From positions 84,071,001 to 84,135,000 of the forward strand of contig CM044313.1 of the NCBI GenBank assembly GCA_024291935.2: a stretch of DNA of 64,000 bases. The letters are read 5' to 3'. Shown here piece by piece: positions 1 to 10,260 of this stretch (position 1 is its first letter; every line of letters starts with the position of its first letter). The translations under genes and the position numbers were made by a program. The stretch is from Okapia johnstoni (lineage: Eukaryota; Chordata; Mammalia; Artiodactyla; Giraffidae). The notes under the pieces were generated by a model, which searched no databases, was not told the origin of the DNA, and saw only the letters and a list, made by a program, of their open reading frames with translations.

Positions 1-321
1 GTTCAGTTCAGTCACTCAGTCGGGTCCCGCTCTTTGTGACCCCATGGACTGCAGCACGCCAGGCCTCCCTGTCCATCATCAACTCTCAGAGTTTACTCAA
101 ACTCATGTCCATTGAGTCGGTGATGACATCCAACCATCCCATCCTCTGTCATCCTCTTCTCCTCCCACCTTCAACCTTTCCTAGCCTCAGGGTCTTTTCA
201 AATGAGTCAGCTCTTCGCATCAGGTGGGCAAAGTACTGGAGTTTCAGCTTCAACATCAGTCCTTCCAATGAACACCCAGGACTGATCTCCTTTAGGATGG
301 ACTGGTTGGATCTCCTTGCAG
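1..321 (-). mobile_element. BovB LINE, 3' fragment (5'-truncated)
   Basis: The minus strand reads as the last ~100 codons of the BovB reverse transcriptase ORF followed by its short 3' tail. On the plus strand it starts with the GTTCAGTTCAG tail and runs through the conserved block with GAGTCGGTGATG and TCCAATGAACACCC. The copy stops at CTCCTTGCAG (321), where BovB would continue, so it is 5'-truncated. The 3' tail lies at the window edge, so the outer flank cannot be checked. The plus-strand open frame across 36-329 is antisense to the LINE and not a gene. Confidence 0.93.
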
Positions 322-469
322 AAGGGTAGGAGCATTCTGTTATTTTAGCTACTGTGCTTATTGTATGCTCAGTGCATGCTTAGTTTAAGGGTCAGCTGGA
401 ATTTAGAAAGGATATATGCAGAGTCTCCTCTGTTACAAAATGATCTTTATGAAATATTCTGTTTTGTTT
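322..469. other. short unassigned spacer
   Basis: AT-rich spacer between the BovB fragment and the LTR-like block. I see no gene or recognisable repeat in it. Confidence 0.5.
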
Positions 470-965
470 ATATGCTGCTGCTATAAAAATTACCACAAAT
501 TTTTGGCTTAAAACAATACAAATTTATTATCTTACAATTCTGTAGGTCAGAAGCAAATAGGGTAATCTAACATTGGGTAAAATCAAGATGTTGGCAGGGC
601 TGAGTTCCTCTCCAGAATCTCTAGAGGAAACATCTGATTTCTTGCTTTTTCCAATTTCTAAAGGCAGCTCACATTCTTTCACCTCTGGTTCCCTTCCTTA
701 ATTTACAAAGTTATTATTATGCATCTTTCTGATCCTGATTTTATACTCATTTTTCTCTCTGACCATTGTCAGGAAAGGCTGTCCACTTTGAATGACTCAT
801 AGGTTTGATCTCATTTTTATAATCCAAGATGTTCTTCCATTTCAAGGTTCTTAATCTTAGTCACATCTACAAAATCTTTTTGCTATGTAAGGTCACACAT
901 TCACAAGTTTCAGGGAGTTGGATGAAGACCCTTTATCAGGGGATAATTGTTCTGACTACAATACT
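470..965 (-). mobile_element. MaLR-type (MLT1-like) solo LTR
   Basis: The plus strand reads as the reverse complement of an MLT1-like LTR. Near 480-545 it has GCTGCTATAAAAATTACCAC and AAATTTATTATCTTAC, around 590 it has GTTGGCAGGGCTG, and at its far end it has TTCACAAGTTTCAGGG and ATTGTTCTGACTACAATAC. No internal region is attached, so this is a solitary LTR. It is heavily diverged, as expected for an ancient mammalian element. The subfamily is not resolved. Confidence 0.7.
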
Positions 966-1028
966 ACACTATCCCACATGCATTCATGATATATAGAAAC
1001 TCACTTATCAAGAGGTAGGGATCCCAAC

Positions 1029-1106
1029 TGTTGTTGTTGTTGTTCAGTTGCCCAGTCATGTCCCACTCTTTTCGACCCCATGGATTGCAGCATGCCAGAC
1101 CTCTCC
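1029..1106 (-). mobile_element. BovB tail / Bov-A fragment
   Basis: A (TTG)n run at 1029-1042 is followed by CAGTCATGTCCCACTC and CCCATGGATTGCAGCATGCC, the block shared by BovB 3' ends and Bov-A SINE bodies. It is too short to decide between the two. The TTG run corresponds to the (AAC)n-type tail of older BovB copies. Confidence 0.75.
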
Positions 1107-1639
1107 TTAAATTCCCTCCTTTAAAGCTGGGTACTCCTGTGACTCACGTGGAAGTTGCAATAGTTTTATATGTCAACTTGACTAGGTTAAAGGATGCCCA
1201 GAGGCAGCTAATAAACATTATTTCTGGATCTATAAAGATGATTCTGAGAAGAGATTAGCATTTGAATCAGTAGACTGAGTGAAGAAGATTGTCCTCAGAA
1301 AAAAAAAAAAGAATAAGAAGACTGTTCTCACCAGTTCCAGTATCTGGATATCGCTTGTCAATTCCTGATTCCTTGTTTTAATCTGGTCATCATTTTTACT
1401 ACTATTCTTCCCTAATGTATATAAAAAAATTAATTTATTGATATTCAACCAAATGTATTAGGGTGCCCAAAAGTTATATAGAATTAATTTATAAATCTTC
1501 ATAAGGATAACTGGAATTTTGGGTATGATGTACCTAGTAACAACTCTAAACTATAAATGCAGTTTAAAATGAATAAATAGTATCTATGAAATATTGTAGA
1601 TATTCCCACTGAAGCTAAGAAACAGTAAATATCTGTCTA
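1107..1639. other. unassigned AT-rich stretch
   Basis: No gene and no repeat that I can name. There is a poly-A run at about 1299-1310. Confidence 0.5.
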
Positions 1640-1925
1640 GTGCACTCAATAATAACTCTGCATTTCCCCCAGCCCCCAGCCTCCAACAATCACTGTTGTA
1701 TTATCTGCTTCTATGAGTTTATCTGCTTTATATAACTCAAGAAAGTGGAATCAAGCAATATTTGTCCTTCTGCAACTGACATTTCACTTACCCTCCAAGT
1801 TCATCTATGTTGTCACAAATGGCAGGATTTCCATCTTTTTTAAAGGGTGCATGTTATCTCCATTATATGCATATATCACATTTTATTTATATATTCATCT
1901 GTTAATGGATACTTAGATTGTTAAA
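1640..1925 (-). mobile_element. L1 3'-UTR fragment (L1M-like)
   Basis: The plus strand carries the reverse complement of a typical mammalian L1 3' UTR: a C-rich CCCCCAGCCCCCAGCC block, then TCTGCTTCTATGAGTTTATC, CACAAATGGCAGGATTTCC and GGATACTTAGATTGTT. It abuts a plus-oriented L1 ORF2 piece, which suggests an old inverted L1. Confidence 0.65.
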
Positions 1926-1929
1926 TCCA

Positions 1930-2530
1930 CAGTAATTAAAAAAAGTGTGATACTGGTATTAAGATAGATATATAGATCTTTGGAAAGGATTTGTTGTTTA
2001 GTCACTAATTCTAAGTGTTTGACTATTTTGTGGCCCCATGGACTGTAGCCCGCCAGGTTCCTCTGTCCATGGGATTTCCCAGGCAAGAATACTGGAGTGT
2101 GTTGCCGTTTCTTTGCCAAGGGATCTATCTTTCTGACCCAGGGATCAAACCCATGTCTCCTGCATTGGCAGGCAGATTCTTGACTGCTGGGCCAACCAGG
2201 GAAGCCCTTGAAGAGGATAGAGTCCAGAAATGAACTCGTGCATATATAATCAACTAATCTTTGTGCCACGGACTCAGAATGGGGAAAAGATAGTCTCAAA
2301 TGGAATTAGGAAAACTGTATATCTACACACAAAACAGTTAGGCTTATACCTTGCATAAAAATAAAGGCAAAATGAATTGAACACTTAAAAGAAGACCTGA
2401 AACTGTAAAACTCTTGGAAAAAACATAGGGGGAAATCTTGACTTTGGTATAGGCAATGTTTTTTTTGTTAGGACCAAAAATACAAGCATTGAAAGTATAG
2501 CAAGTGGACTATATCAAATGAAAAAGACAC
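1930..2530 (+). mobile_element. L1 ORF2 3'-end fragment, split by a SINE
   Basis: Plus-strand similarity to the last part of L1 ORF2 (C-terminal domain). It includes GATACTGGTATTAAGATAGA, AATGGGGAAAAGATAGTCTC, AGACCTGAAACTGTAAAACT and GGCAATG at about 2452. Many stops and indels make it non-coding. A Bov-tA at 1991-2207 interrupts it; the L1 sequence rejoins across the duplicated target (1980-1990 and 2208-2218). Confidence 0.7.
1991..2207 (-). mobile_element. Bov-tA SINE inserted in L1
   Basis: Reverse-complement Bov-tA: the body CCCATGGACTGTAGCC comes first, and the tRNA-derived head, whose complement is GGGCTTCCC, ends at 2207. The target-site duplication is imperfect: TTGGAAAGGAT at 1980-1990 and TTGAAGAGGAT at 2208-2218. 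The insertion is younger than the surrounding L1. Confidence 0.9.
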
Positions 2531-3813
2531 TTTCATTTTAAACAGTGAATATGGATTTTTTTTTATATGTATCTTCCATTTTCCTCTTTATTAACTTTAT
2601 GTATTTCTTTACAATCTTGATTTTATTTTTAATACCTGTTTTAATGTATTTTATTCACCTTCTCTATCATTTGAGGTTTCTTTTTACTCTACTGGTTATT
2701 TTTTGCAGTATCCATGAGCTCTGACCTGAGTCTCCTCATCTTAGTAAGACTGGCACACTTTATTGATCTCCTTTACCACCCCATGGCTCAGAATGTACCT
2801 CCTTGCATGAAGCCTGGACAGTTCAAGGGTTTACCTAATTTTTCCTTTTCTCAGCATCACAGCCTTGTGCTCTCTATTTCAACTGTCTTAAAAAACTTCA
2901 GTATATTTTGTTCAGCTTTCTAGATGTTTAAGACAGGAAGCCAAATTCAGTCCCTCTTACTCCATCATTGCCAAAATGGGAAGGAGTAAAGGGAAACAAA
3001 CCTATTGAGTCTACTCTCATAATTTAGTAATTTTAGTCTTTTTAATTTCAAAATATAAAACCCATGAATATAATAAATGGTCATGACACATTTCAGAAAA
3101 TAAATTAATGATATATATTAAGATCAATTAACCCAATTTAAAATTAAAATATCTATGAATCTGAATATTTCATCTACTAGATAAATACAAACATACCAGT
3201 GTAAGCAAATACTTATGCTAATCATAGTTTATTCATTTACTCTAGGTATGTAAATTAACCTTAGGCTATTTAGAAAAAATGTTCAGTCAGATGCAGCCAA
3301 AGTTTTGATTTTTTCCACCAGATAGTTTTAGAGAATTACATTCATCAACTGGAAATTTTCTTACTGTGTAGACCCTATCCAATTATAACAAAACCACAGC
3401 AAATTAAAATGTGTTTCCTTAAAAGATTCACTTGAGAATTTAGCAATTTAAAATTTTATCTGTCAAATAAGATAAAGGATGTCATACCCCTTAGAAAATT
3501 CTTATGCTTGTAAAATAATTAACTGTGAGGTTTAAAACAATATTGACCACATAAAATTAATTTGCCCATTAACACACATGTAATTACTTTTATCTTGTTC
3601 TAACAGAGCACATTTTCAAACATCTAAACTGTGCTCTAGCCACTGAATAATGTACGGGTTAATTTACATAGGTTAATTTTTCTTCATTAATACATAATTG
3701 TGATAATTAAAGACTTGTTACTGAAGCTGCTGTATCAGATATCTATCAATTTGAGGAGAAAATACTAAAACATCACATGTGAATGATACTTGGACTATAT
3801 AAAATGAAGCTAC
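2531..3813. other. unassigned AT-rich stretch
   Basis: I see no gene. The part from 2600 to 2990 is pyrimidine-rich on the plus strand and may be an old LINE remnant, but I cannot place it. The short open frame at 2714-2923 has no recognisable domain and lies in this doubtful region. Confidence 0.4.
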
Positions 3814-3816
3814 AGG

Positions 3817-6065
3817 TATGACCTAAATCAAATCCCTTATGATTATACAGTGAAAGTGACAAATAGATTCAAGGGATTAGATCTGATGGACAGAGTGCCG
3901 AAAATCTATGGAGAGAGGTATGTGACATTGTACAGGAGGCAGTGATCAAGACAATCCCCAAGAAAAAGAAATACAAAAAGGCAAAATGGTTGTCTGAGGA
4001 GGCCTTACAAATAGCTGAGAAAATAAGAGAACCTGAAGGCAAAGGAGAAAAGGAAAGATATACCCAAGTGAATGCAGAGTTCCAAAGAATAGCAAGGAAA
4101 GATGACAAAGCCTTCCTCAGCAATCGATGCAAAGAAATAGAGGAAAATAGTAGAATGGTAAAGACTAGAGATCTCTTCAAGAAAATTAGAGATACCAAGG
4201 GAACATTTCATGCAAAAAGTATCCTTGAAAGTGAAAGTCACTCAGTCGTGTCCAACTGTTTGCAACCACATGGACTGTACAGTCCATGGAATTCTCCAGG
4301 CCAGAATATTGGAGTGGGTAGCCATTCCTTTCTCCAGGGAATCATCCCAACCCAGGGATCGAACCTAGACCTCCCACATTGCAGGCAGGTTCTTTACCAG
4401 TTGAGCCACCAGGAAAGCCCATTTCATGCAAAGATGGGTACAATAAAGGACAGAAATGGTATGGATCTAACAGAAGCAGAAGATACTAAGAAAGGTGGAA
4501 AGACTACACAAAAGAACTATACAAAAAAGATCTTCATGATCCAGATAACCACGGTGGTATGATCACTCACCTAGAGCCAGACTTCCTGGAATGCAAAGTC
4601 AAGTCGACCTTCGGAAGCATCACTACGAACAAAGCTAGTGGAGGTGATGGAATTCCAGTTGAGCTATTTCAAATTCTAAAAGATGATGCTGTGAAAATGC
4701 TGCAGTCAGTATGCCAGCAAATTAAGAAAACTGGGTGGTGGCTACAGGACTGGAAAAGATCAGTTTTCATTCCAAACCCAGAGAAAGGCAATGCCAAGGA
4801 ACATTCAAACTACAACACAATTTTACTCATCTCACACTCTAGTAAAGTAATGCTCAAAATTCTCCAAGTGATGCTTCAACAGTACGTGAACCAAGAACTT
4901 CCAGATGTTCAAGCTGGTATTAGAAAAGGCAGAGGAACCAGAGATCAAATTGTCAACATCTGTTAGAACATAGAAAAAGCAAGAGAGTTCCAGAAAAAAA
5001 ATCTACTCATGCTTTATTGACTATACCAAAGACTTTGACTGTGTAGATCACAACAAACTGTGGAAAATTCTTAAAGAGATGGAAATGCCAGACCACCTGA
5101 CCTGCCTCCTGAGAAATCTGTATGCAGGTCAAGAAGCAACAGTTAGTACTGGACATGGAACAACAGATGGGTTCCAAATTAGGAAAGGAGTATGTCAAGG
5201 CTGTATATTGTCACCCTGCTTATGTAACTTATATGCAGAGTACCTAATGTGAAATGCCAGGCTGGATGAAGCAAGAGCTGAAATAAAGAATGCCTGGAGA
5301 AATATCAATAACCTCAGAAATGAAGATGATACCACCCTTATGGCAGAATGTGAAGAAGAAATAAAGAGACTCTTGATGAAAGTGAAAGAGGAAAGTGAAA
5401 AAGCTGGCTTAAAACTCAACATTCAAAAAACGAAGGTCATGGCATACAGTCCCATCACTTCATGGCAAATAGATGGGGGAACAATGGAAACAGTGAGACT
5501 TTATTTTCTTGGGCTCCAAAATCACTGCAGATGGTGACTGCAGCTATGAAATTAAAAGACACTTGCTCCTTGGAAGAAAAGCTATGACCAACCTAGACAG
5601 CATATTACAAAACAGAGAGATTACTTTACTGACAAAGGTGTGTCTAGTCAAAACTACTGGTGTTTCCAGTAGTTATGTTTGGATGTGAGATTTGGACCAT
5701 GAAGAAAGCTGAGTGCTAAACAATTGATGTTTTTGAACTGTGGTGTTGGAGAAGACTCTTGAGAGTCCCTTGGATTGCAAGAAGATCAAACCAGTCAATC
5801 CTAAACAAAGTCAGTCCTGAATATTCTTTGGAAGGACTGAGGCTGAAGCTGAAACTTCAATACTTTGGCCACCTGATGTGAAGAACTGACTCACTGGAAA
5901 AGACTCTGATGCTGGGAAAGATTGAAGGCAGGAGGAGAAGAGAACAACAGAGGATGAGATGATTAGAGGGCATCAGCGACTTGATGGACATGAGTTTGAG
6001 CAAGCTCCGGGAGATGTTGATGGACACGGAAGCCTGGTGTGCTGCAGTTCGTTGGGTCACAAAGT
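3817..6065 (+). pseudogene. BovB endonuclease-RT ORF remnant
   Basis: Broken reading frame of a BovB endonuclease/reverse transcriptase, which in an intact element would carry out target-primed reverse transcription. The longest open pieces are at 3942-4562 and 4559-4966. The first covers the linker between the endonuclease and RT domains (KKAKWLSEEALQIA, RDLFKKIRDTKGTFHAK), and the second the start of the RT domain (TTNKASGGDGIPVELFQIL, QAGIRKGRGTRDQIVNI). A stop follows at about 4964, where intact copies have RWI. Further 3' are the broken continuation of the RT palm region and the C-terminal segment. The endonuclease domain is missing through 5' truncation. The open frame at 3942-4562 passes through the inserted SINE without a stop. 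Confidence 0.88.
4217..4419 (-). mobile_element. Bov-tA SINE inserted in BovB
   Basis: Reverse-complement Bov-tA with body CAGTCGTGTCCAAC and tRNA-like head ending in AGCCACCAGGAAAGCC. It is flanked by a perfect 13-bp target-site duplication, CATTTCATGCAAA, at 4204-4216 and 4420-4432. The SINE plus one repeat is 216 bp (72 codons), so the host LINE frame is kept. Confidence 0.95.
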
Positions 6066-6228
6066 CGGACACGACTGAGCGACTGAACTGAACTGAACTG
6101 AATCTTTTCAAATAACTGTCAGATGTTTAAAGAAGAATATTTTGGTATTATTTTAAGTTATATATTTCTGATATCCAGTTGAGAATGAAGAGAAACGTAC
6201 TTTTAGCACTTAGTTTATTAAACGGTCT

Positions 6229-6727
6229 AATTAAAAAGCAGAAACATTACTCTGCCAACAAACGTCCATCTAGTCAAGGCTATGGTTTTCCAGTAGTCAT
6301 GTATGGATGTGAGAGTTGGATGGTGAAGAAAGCTGAGTGCTGAAGAATTGATGCTTTTGAACTGTGGTATTGGAGAAGACTCTTGAGAGTCCCTTGGGAC
6401 TGCAAGGAGATCCAACGAATCCATCCCAAAGGAGATCAATCCTGGGTGTTCATTGGAAGGACTGAGGTTGAAGCTGAAACTCCAATACTCTGGCCACCTG
6501 ATGTGAAGAGCTGACTCATTTGAAAAGACCCTGATGCTAGGAAAGATTGAGGGCAATAGGAGAAGGGGAGAACGGAGGATAAGATGGTTGGATAGCATCA
6601 CCGATTCAATGGACATGGTTTTGGGTAGACTCTGGGAGTTGGTGATGGACAGGGAGGCCTGGCGTGCTGCGGTTCATGGGTCGCAAAGAGACAGACATGA
6701 CTTAGCGACTGAACTGAACTGAACTAA
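6229..6727 (+). mobile_element. BovB LINE 3' fragment
   Basis: 5'-truncated BovB beginning at the LKSRDITLP region (AAAAAGCAGAAACATTAC) and ending in the ACTGAACTGAACT tail. It carries the GGGTGTTCATTGGAAGG signature of the younger group. The open piece at 6534-6722 is its C-terminal end (GKIEG, RMRWLD-like block). It lies only 125 bp downstream of another BovB copy in the same orientation. Confidence 0.92.
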
Positions 6728-6889
6728 ATCATTTTTATTGTATGAGAAGCACAACATAGTGCATAACAATTTACAGTCTTTCCCTCCTTGCTGCAGACTT
6801 TTATCGAGGAATTTATCATTTCATCCTCATTCTTTGTCTTTTATTGAACCACATGTCTTTCATGTGGTGTTACTCATTTCACACTCTCC

Positions 6890-7235
6890 TAGTCTTCAAG
6901 CGTACAGCAAAATGAATCAGTTGTACATATCCATTTATCCACTCCTTTTCAAATTCTTTTCTCATATAAGCCATTAAACAGTATTGAGTGGAGTTCCCTG
7001 TGGTATATAGCAGCCCTTTATTAGTTACCTATTTTTTATATAGTAGTGTTTATATGTCAATCCCAATCTTACAGTTTATGCCCCCTTCTTTATCACCAGG
7101 TAACCATAAGTTTATTTTCTACATCTGTAACTCTATTTCTGTTTTGCAGATAAGTTCATTCATATCCTTGTTATATAGATTCTACATATAAGCAACAGCA
7201 TATAATATTTGACTTTATGAAATATTCTGCTCCAA
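6890..7235 (-). mobile_element. L1 3'-UTR fragment
   Basis: Reverse complement of an L1 3' UTR. It has AATGAATCAGTTGTACATAT, TATTGAGTGGAGTTCCCTGT, ATGTCAATCCCAATCTTACA, GGTAACCATAAGTTTATTTT and TAACTCTATTTCTGTTTTGC in the expected order. It is non-coding. Confidence 0.75.
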
Positions 7236-7766
7236 ACAACAACCTTCAACTCTTCTAGTCCAAATAATAGTTTTTTTAAAAAAAAAAAACTAACATATTC
7301 ATTGGCCCTTTGGCAGATAGATGTGAGGGTTACTTGAGTCAACATTTCTGCCTACTGTCACTCTTTTCTCTCCATATTGATGAGAGATCCTACAACATTT
7401 TCAGATATGTACAGACATGTGATGCCCTTCTGTTTCTTGGATCTCTTCTGAGGAGATGGGAGATTTTCCCCTCAAAAAGGCAGAAACTCTTGCTATCGGT
7501 GTCAGGACTTGGTTTACAAGTCCATTGCTGATTTTTTTTTTCCCGTCATTTTGGCTTCAGTTGTCCTTGTTGGACCCAATCAATCACTGGAAATGAATTG
7601 GATACTATGAAAAGTTCTATGGCTGTCACTCTGCCCATCAGTAAGTGAAGGGGCATGGAGGTGAAAATATATAGAGGTCAAAAGGTTAGGAGGATTAAAA
7701 TCATGCATAGAATATGCTCCAGTAGTGTTATGGGTGGTGGAGTTGCAGGGGAGAGAGAAAGAGAGA

Positions 7767-7768
<2 letters not shown>
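7236..7768. other. unassigned AT-rich stretch
   Basis: No gene seen. It includes a T-run next to an A-run at 7271-7290, and a purine-rich lead-in to the following microsatellite. Confidence 0.5.
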
Positions 7769-7808
<40 letters not shown>

Positions 7809-7812
7809 CAGA
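7769..7812. repeat. (TG)n-(GA)n compound microsatellite
   Basis: About 15 TG units at 7769-7798, passing directly into GA repeats and a GA-rich tail. Such loci are usually length-polymorphic. Confidence 0.95.
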
Positions 7813-8104
7813 GAGTGACAGGATACAGGAAAACAGGGAGAGAGAAACACAGTTGGGGTTGTTTGGCTGATTTTATTGTTGATTGAATTATTTTTGAAAG
7901 AGGAAAAGAATAGTATTGGGGAGCTATGGTATAGAAGAGCAGGGAAAATGGTAAAGAAAGAATATTGGAAGAAATTTGACTGTAGTTTTTATTTGGTTGT
8001 TGTTTATATAACAGCCAAGTATTTCTTTGGTTCTCTAGAGAAACTTATAAAAATTGCATTAAAATTTTGTTGAGATGTTATTTCCTAAAGGATATGTGAT
8101 AGTT
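7813..8104. other. unassigned spacer
   Basis: No gene or named repeat. The open frame of 65 codons across 7876-8073 has biased AT-rich composition and no recognisable domain. Confidence 0.45.
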
Positions 8105-8530
8105 TGATACTGGTTGTATCACTAATGTCTATGACTTAAAGTAAGAAAATAAAATTATCTTACATGCCTAGAAGTGAAATTTCTGAGTCAGAGACTAGGC
8201 ATGTGTTTGATTTTATGGAAACTGTCAAACAGTTTTTCCAAATGATTAAATGAATTTACATCTTTGTCAGCAATGTAAAAGTTCCAGTTGCTGGAAGTTC
8301 TCACCAACATTTGGTATCACCAACCTTTTAGATTTTAGCTGTCTATTTGCTTTATAATATTATCTCGTTTTTCATTGCATTTCTTACATTTAACTGTATG
8401 AAAAACCGTTGAATGTACTTGTAGACCATTGGGGTATCTTCCTTTATGATGATATACTTATTCAAATATTTCCCATTTTAATTACATTATTTGTCTTCTT
8501 TTTACTGATTTTGCTTATGTAAAAATTGCA
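8105..8530 (-). mobile_element. old L1 3'-UTR fragment
   Basis: Degraded reverse-complement L1 3' UTR. The order of blocks is typical: GGAAACTGTCAAACAGTTTT, TCAGCAATGTAAAAGTTCCAGTTGC (8270-8294), TCTCACCAACATTTGGTATC, then a segment resembling TTTGTCTTCTTTTTACTGAT. It is heavily diverged. Confidence 0.65.
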
Positions 8531-8726
8531 AAGATATTGTCCTAAGATGGCTTCTGGAAGCTTTACAGTTTGGCACTTATATTTCAGTCTCAGATCTGTT
8601 ACACATTTGTATACATTATCTGAAATAGGTATAAAGATTTATGCTTTTCTACACATTTGTTCAGGGTTTCTTCCAGCATTAGTTGTGTAAAACATTCCAT
8701 ACTCAATGTTGAAACATAAAATTAGA

Positions 8727-8937
8727 AGAAGAAGTGAAGTCGCTCAGTCATGTCCGACTCTTCGCGACCCCATGGACTGTAGTCTACCAGGCTTCTCCAT
8801 CCATGGGATTTTCCAGACAAGAGTACTAGAGTGGATTGCCATTTCCTTCTCCAGGGGATCTTCCCGACCCAGGGATCGAACCCAGGTCTCCTGCATTGCA
8901 GACAGATGCTTTACCCTCTGAGCCACCTGGGAAGCCC
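8727..8937 (-). mobile_element. Bov-tA SINE
   Basis: Complete reverse-complement Bov-tA, from GAAGTGAAGTCGCTCAG to the tRNA-like head GAGCCACCTGGGAAGCCC. It stands in the same orientation as the next SINE, about 12 bp away. Confidence 0.93.
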
Positions 8938-8949
8938 CCCGCCCCCAAA

Positions 8950-9179
8950 AAAGTGAAACTGTTAGTCTCTCAGTAGTGTCCGACTCTTACATCCAACTCT
9001 TTGGGACCCCATGGACTGTAGCCCTCCAAGCTGTTAACTGTCCACGCAATTTTCCAGGCTAGAATACTGGAGTAGGTTGCCATTCCTTTCTCCAGAGGGT
9101 CTTCCCAACCCAGGGACTGCACCCTGGTCTCCTGCATTGCAGGCAGATTCTTTACCCTCCAAGCCACCAGGGAAACCCA
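8950..9179 (-). mobile_element. Bov-tA SINE
   Basis: Second reverse-complement Bov-tA, more diverged than its neighbour. Its head ends in AAGCCACCAGGGAAACCC. The two form a head-to-tail pair. Confidence 0.9.
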
Positions 9180-9299
9180 ACATAAGATTAAAAGTTACTA
9201 GTTTAAAAAAACACAGGTTAAGGTAATGCATGATTTAGAACAGTAGGAGCTGAGATGAGCCAAATTTTGTGATTAGCAAAACTTTAAAGCAGTTATGTT

Positions 9300-9905
9300 A
9301 AGTATATTCAAACAGTTCAAGGAAAATATAATTGTGATAAATTCTATGAAAAATAATAGGTGAAAGGATAAATTTAAGAAGTTAAAATTATGATATGGGA
9401 AATGAAATCTTCCTAGAGGGTCCTTAATAGCAGATTGATGACAGCAAAAAAAATAGTTCCAGTTAATAGAAAGGCAGATCAATAGATGTTTTTCAATCTT
9501 AAGAATACTAAATAAAAGTATTTAAAAAAAAATAAGGGGCAGATAGTCAGTGAGGTATAATATCAGATAAAAGGACAATAGGGTAGAAATATTCTGAAAG
9601 AAATAATGACCTCTATTTACTAAATTTAGTAAAATACGAAACATACGGAGTCATGAATCTCAGCCAACTCAAAATAACATAAATACAAAGAAAAGAAAGG
9701 GGCATCAAGCCATATGCTAAAAGCTGAGAAAAACAGAGAATACTGTATACAGACCGAGGAAAGAAAATTTCTAGTCAGAGAAACATTGCTACACATGATA
9801 TCCAAAGTCTTATCATAAATAACAGAGGCCAGAAGACAGTGGATTAATATTTTTAAAGCAATGAGCACCAATTTCACAAACTCAATCAACCCAGAATCCC
9901 ATGTT
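9300..9905 (+). mobile_element. degraded L1/HAL1-like fragment
   Basis: Purine-rich plus strand with blocks that resemble the ORF1-side region of old L1/HAL1 elements: AACAGAGGCCAGAAGACAGTGG (9820-9841), TTTTTAAAGCAATGAGC and AACTCAATCAACCCAGAATCC (9877-9897). Many indels and no usable frame. Assignment to a subfamily is not possible by eye. Confidence 0.45.
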
Positions 9906-9929
9906 CAATGTAATTATACCAGTACAGTA

Positions 9930-10260
9930 GGAGTTCAGTCTCTTTTTTATTTACATTATAGATACAGGATTGTATCTGTTTTTCTAGTTAATTGAAGTAT
10001 CTTTTATTTTTTATTTATATTTAGTCTTCAGCAGTTTTGTAATGATGTTCTTTGGTTTGGCATTTTTTGTATTTCAGAAACTTTGGACTAGTAAAGCTTA
10101 ATGAGGGCAAATATTGATGTTTTCATCACTTTTGGAAAACTGCCATCTGTTACCCTGAGATGTTGCACAGCCTCATTTTCTCTTTTCCCTTTCTCTGAGA
10201 TTCCAATCATATATGATTCATGGAAGTATATTCTTTTTCCACATTGTTTGTATATGACAT
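9930..10260 (-). mobile_element. degraded L1 fragment
   Basis: The pyrimidine-rich plus strand shows a pattern like the reverse complement of an old L1 (TATTTATATTTAGTCTTCAG, GATGTTTTCATCACTTTTGG, TTTCTCTGAGATTCCAATCA). Weak, diverged similarity. Its orientation is opposite to the adjacent piece. Confidence 0.4.

Larger units (their letters stand above)
3814..6103 (+). mobile_element. BovB LINE, 5'-truncated copy of 2.3 kb
   Basis: Plus-oriented BovB starting inside the ORF, near the codons for YDLNQIPYDYTVEV, and ending in the ACTGAACTGAACTGA tail at 6103. All coding motifs downstream of that point can be followed, but with stops and frameshifts. It carries the internal signature GAATATTC at 5819-5826, the form of the older copies, yet it has the ACTGA-type tail of the younger ones. 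A Bov-tA is inserted at 4217-4419. No convincing target-site duplication was found for the LINE itself. Confidence 0.92.

Noticed and set aside
36..329. Plus-strand open frame of 97 codons with repeated relatives at 6.2, 14.6, 19.3, 25.1, 27.3, 46.1 and 54.8 kb ([14 protein letters not shown] motif)
   Set aside because: These frames are the antisense of the BovB C-terminal coding region. The recurring peptide reflects the repeat, not a gene family.
3942..4562. 206-codon open frame as a host gene
   Set aside because: It is BovB linker sequence, then a Bov-tA read-through, then BovB again, with a target-site duplication at both SINE borders.
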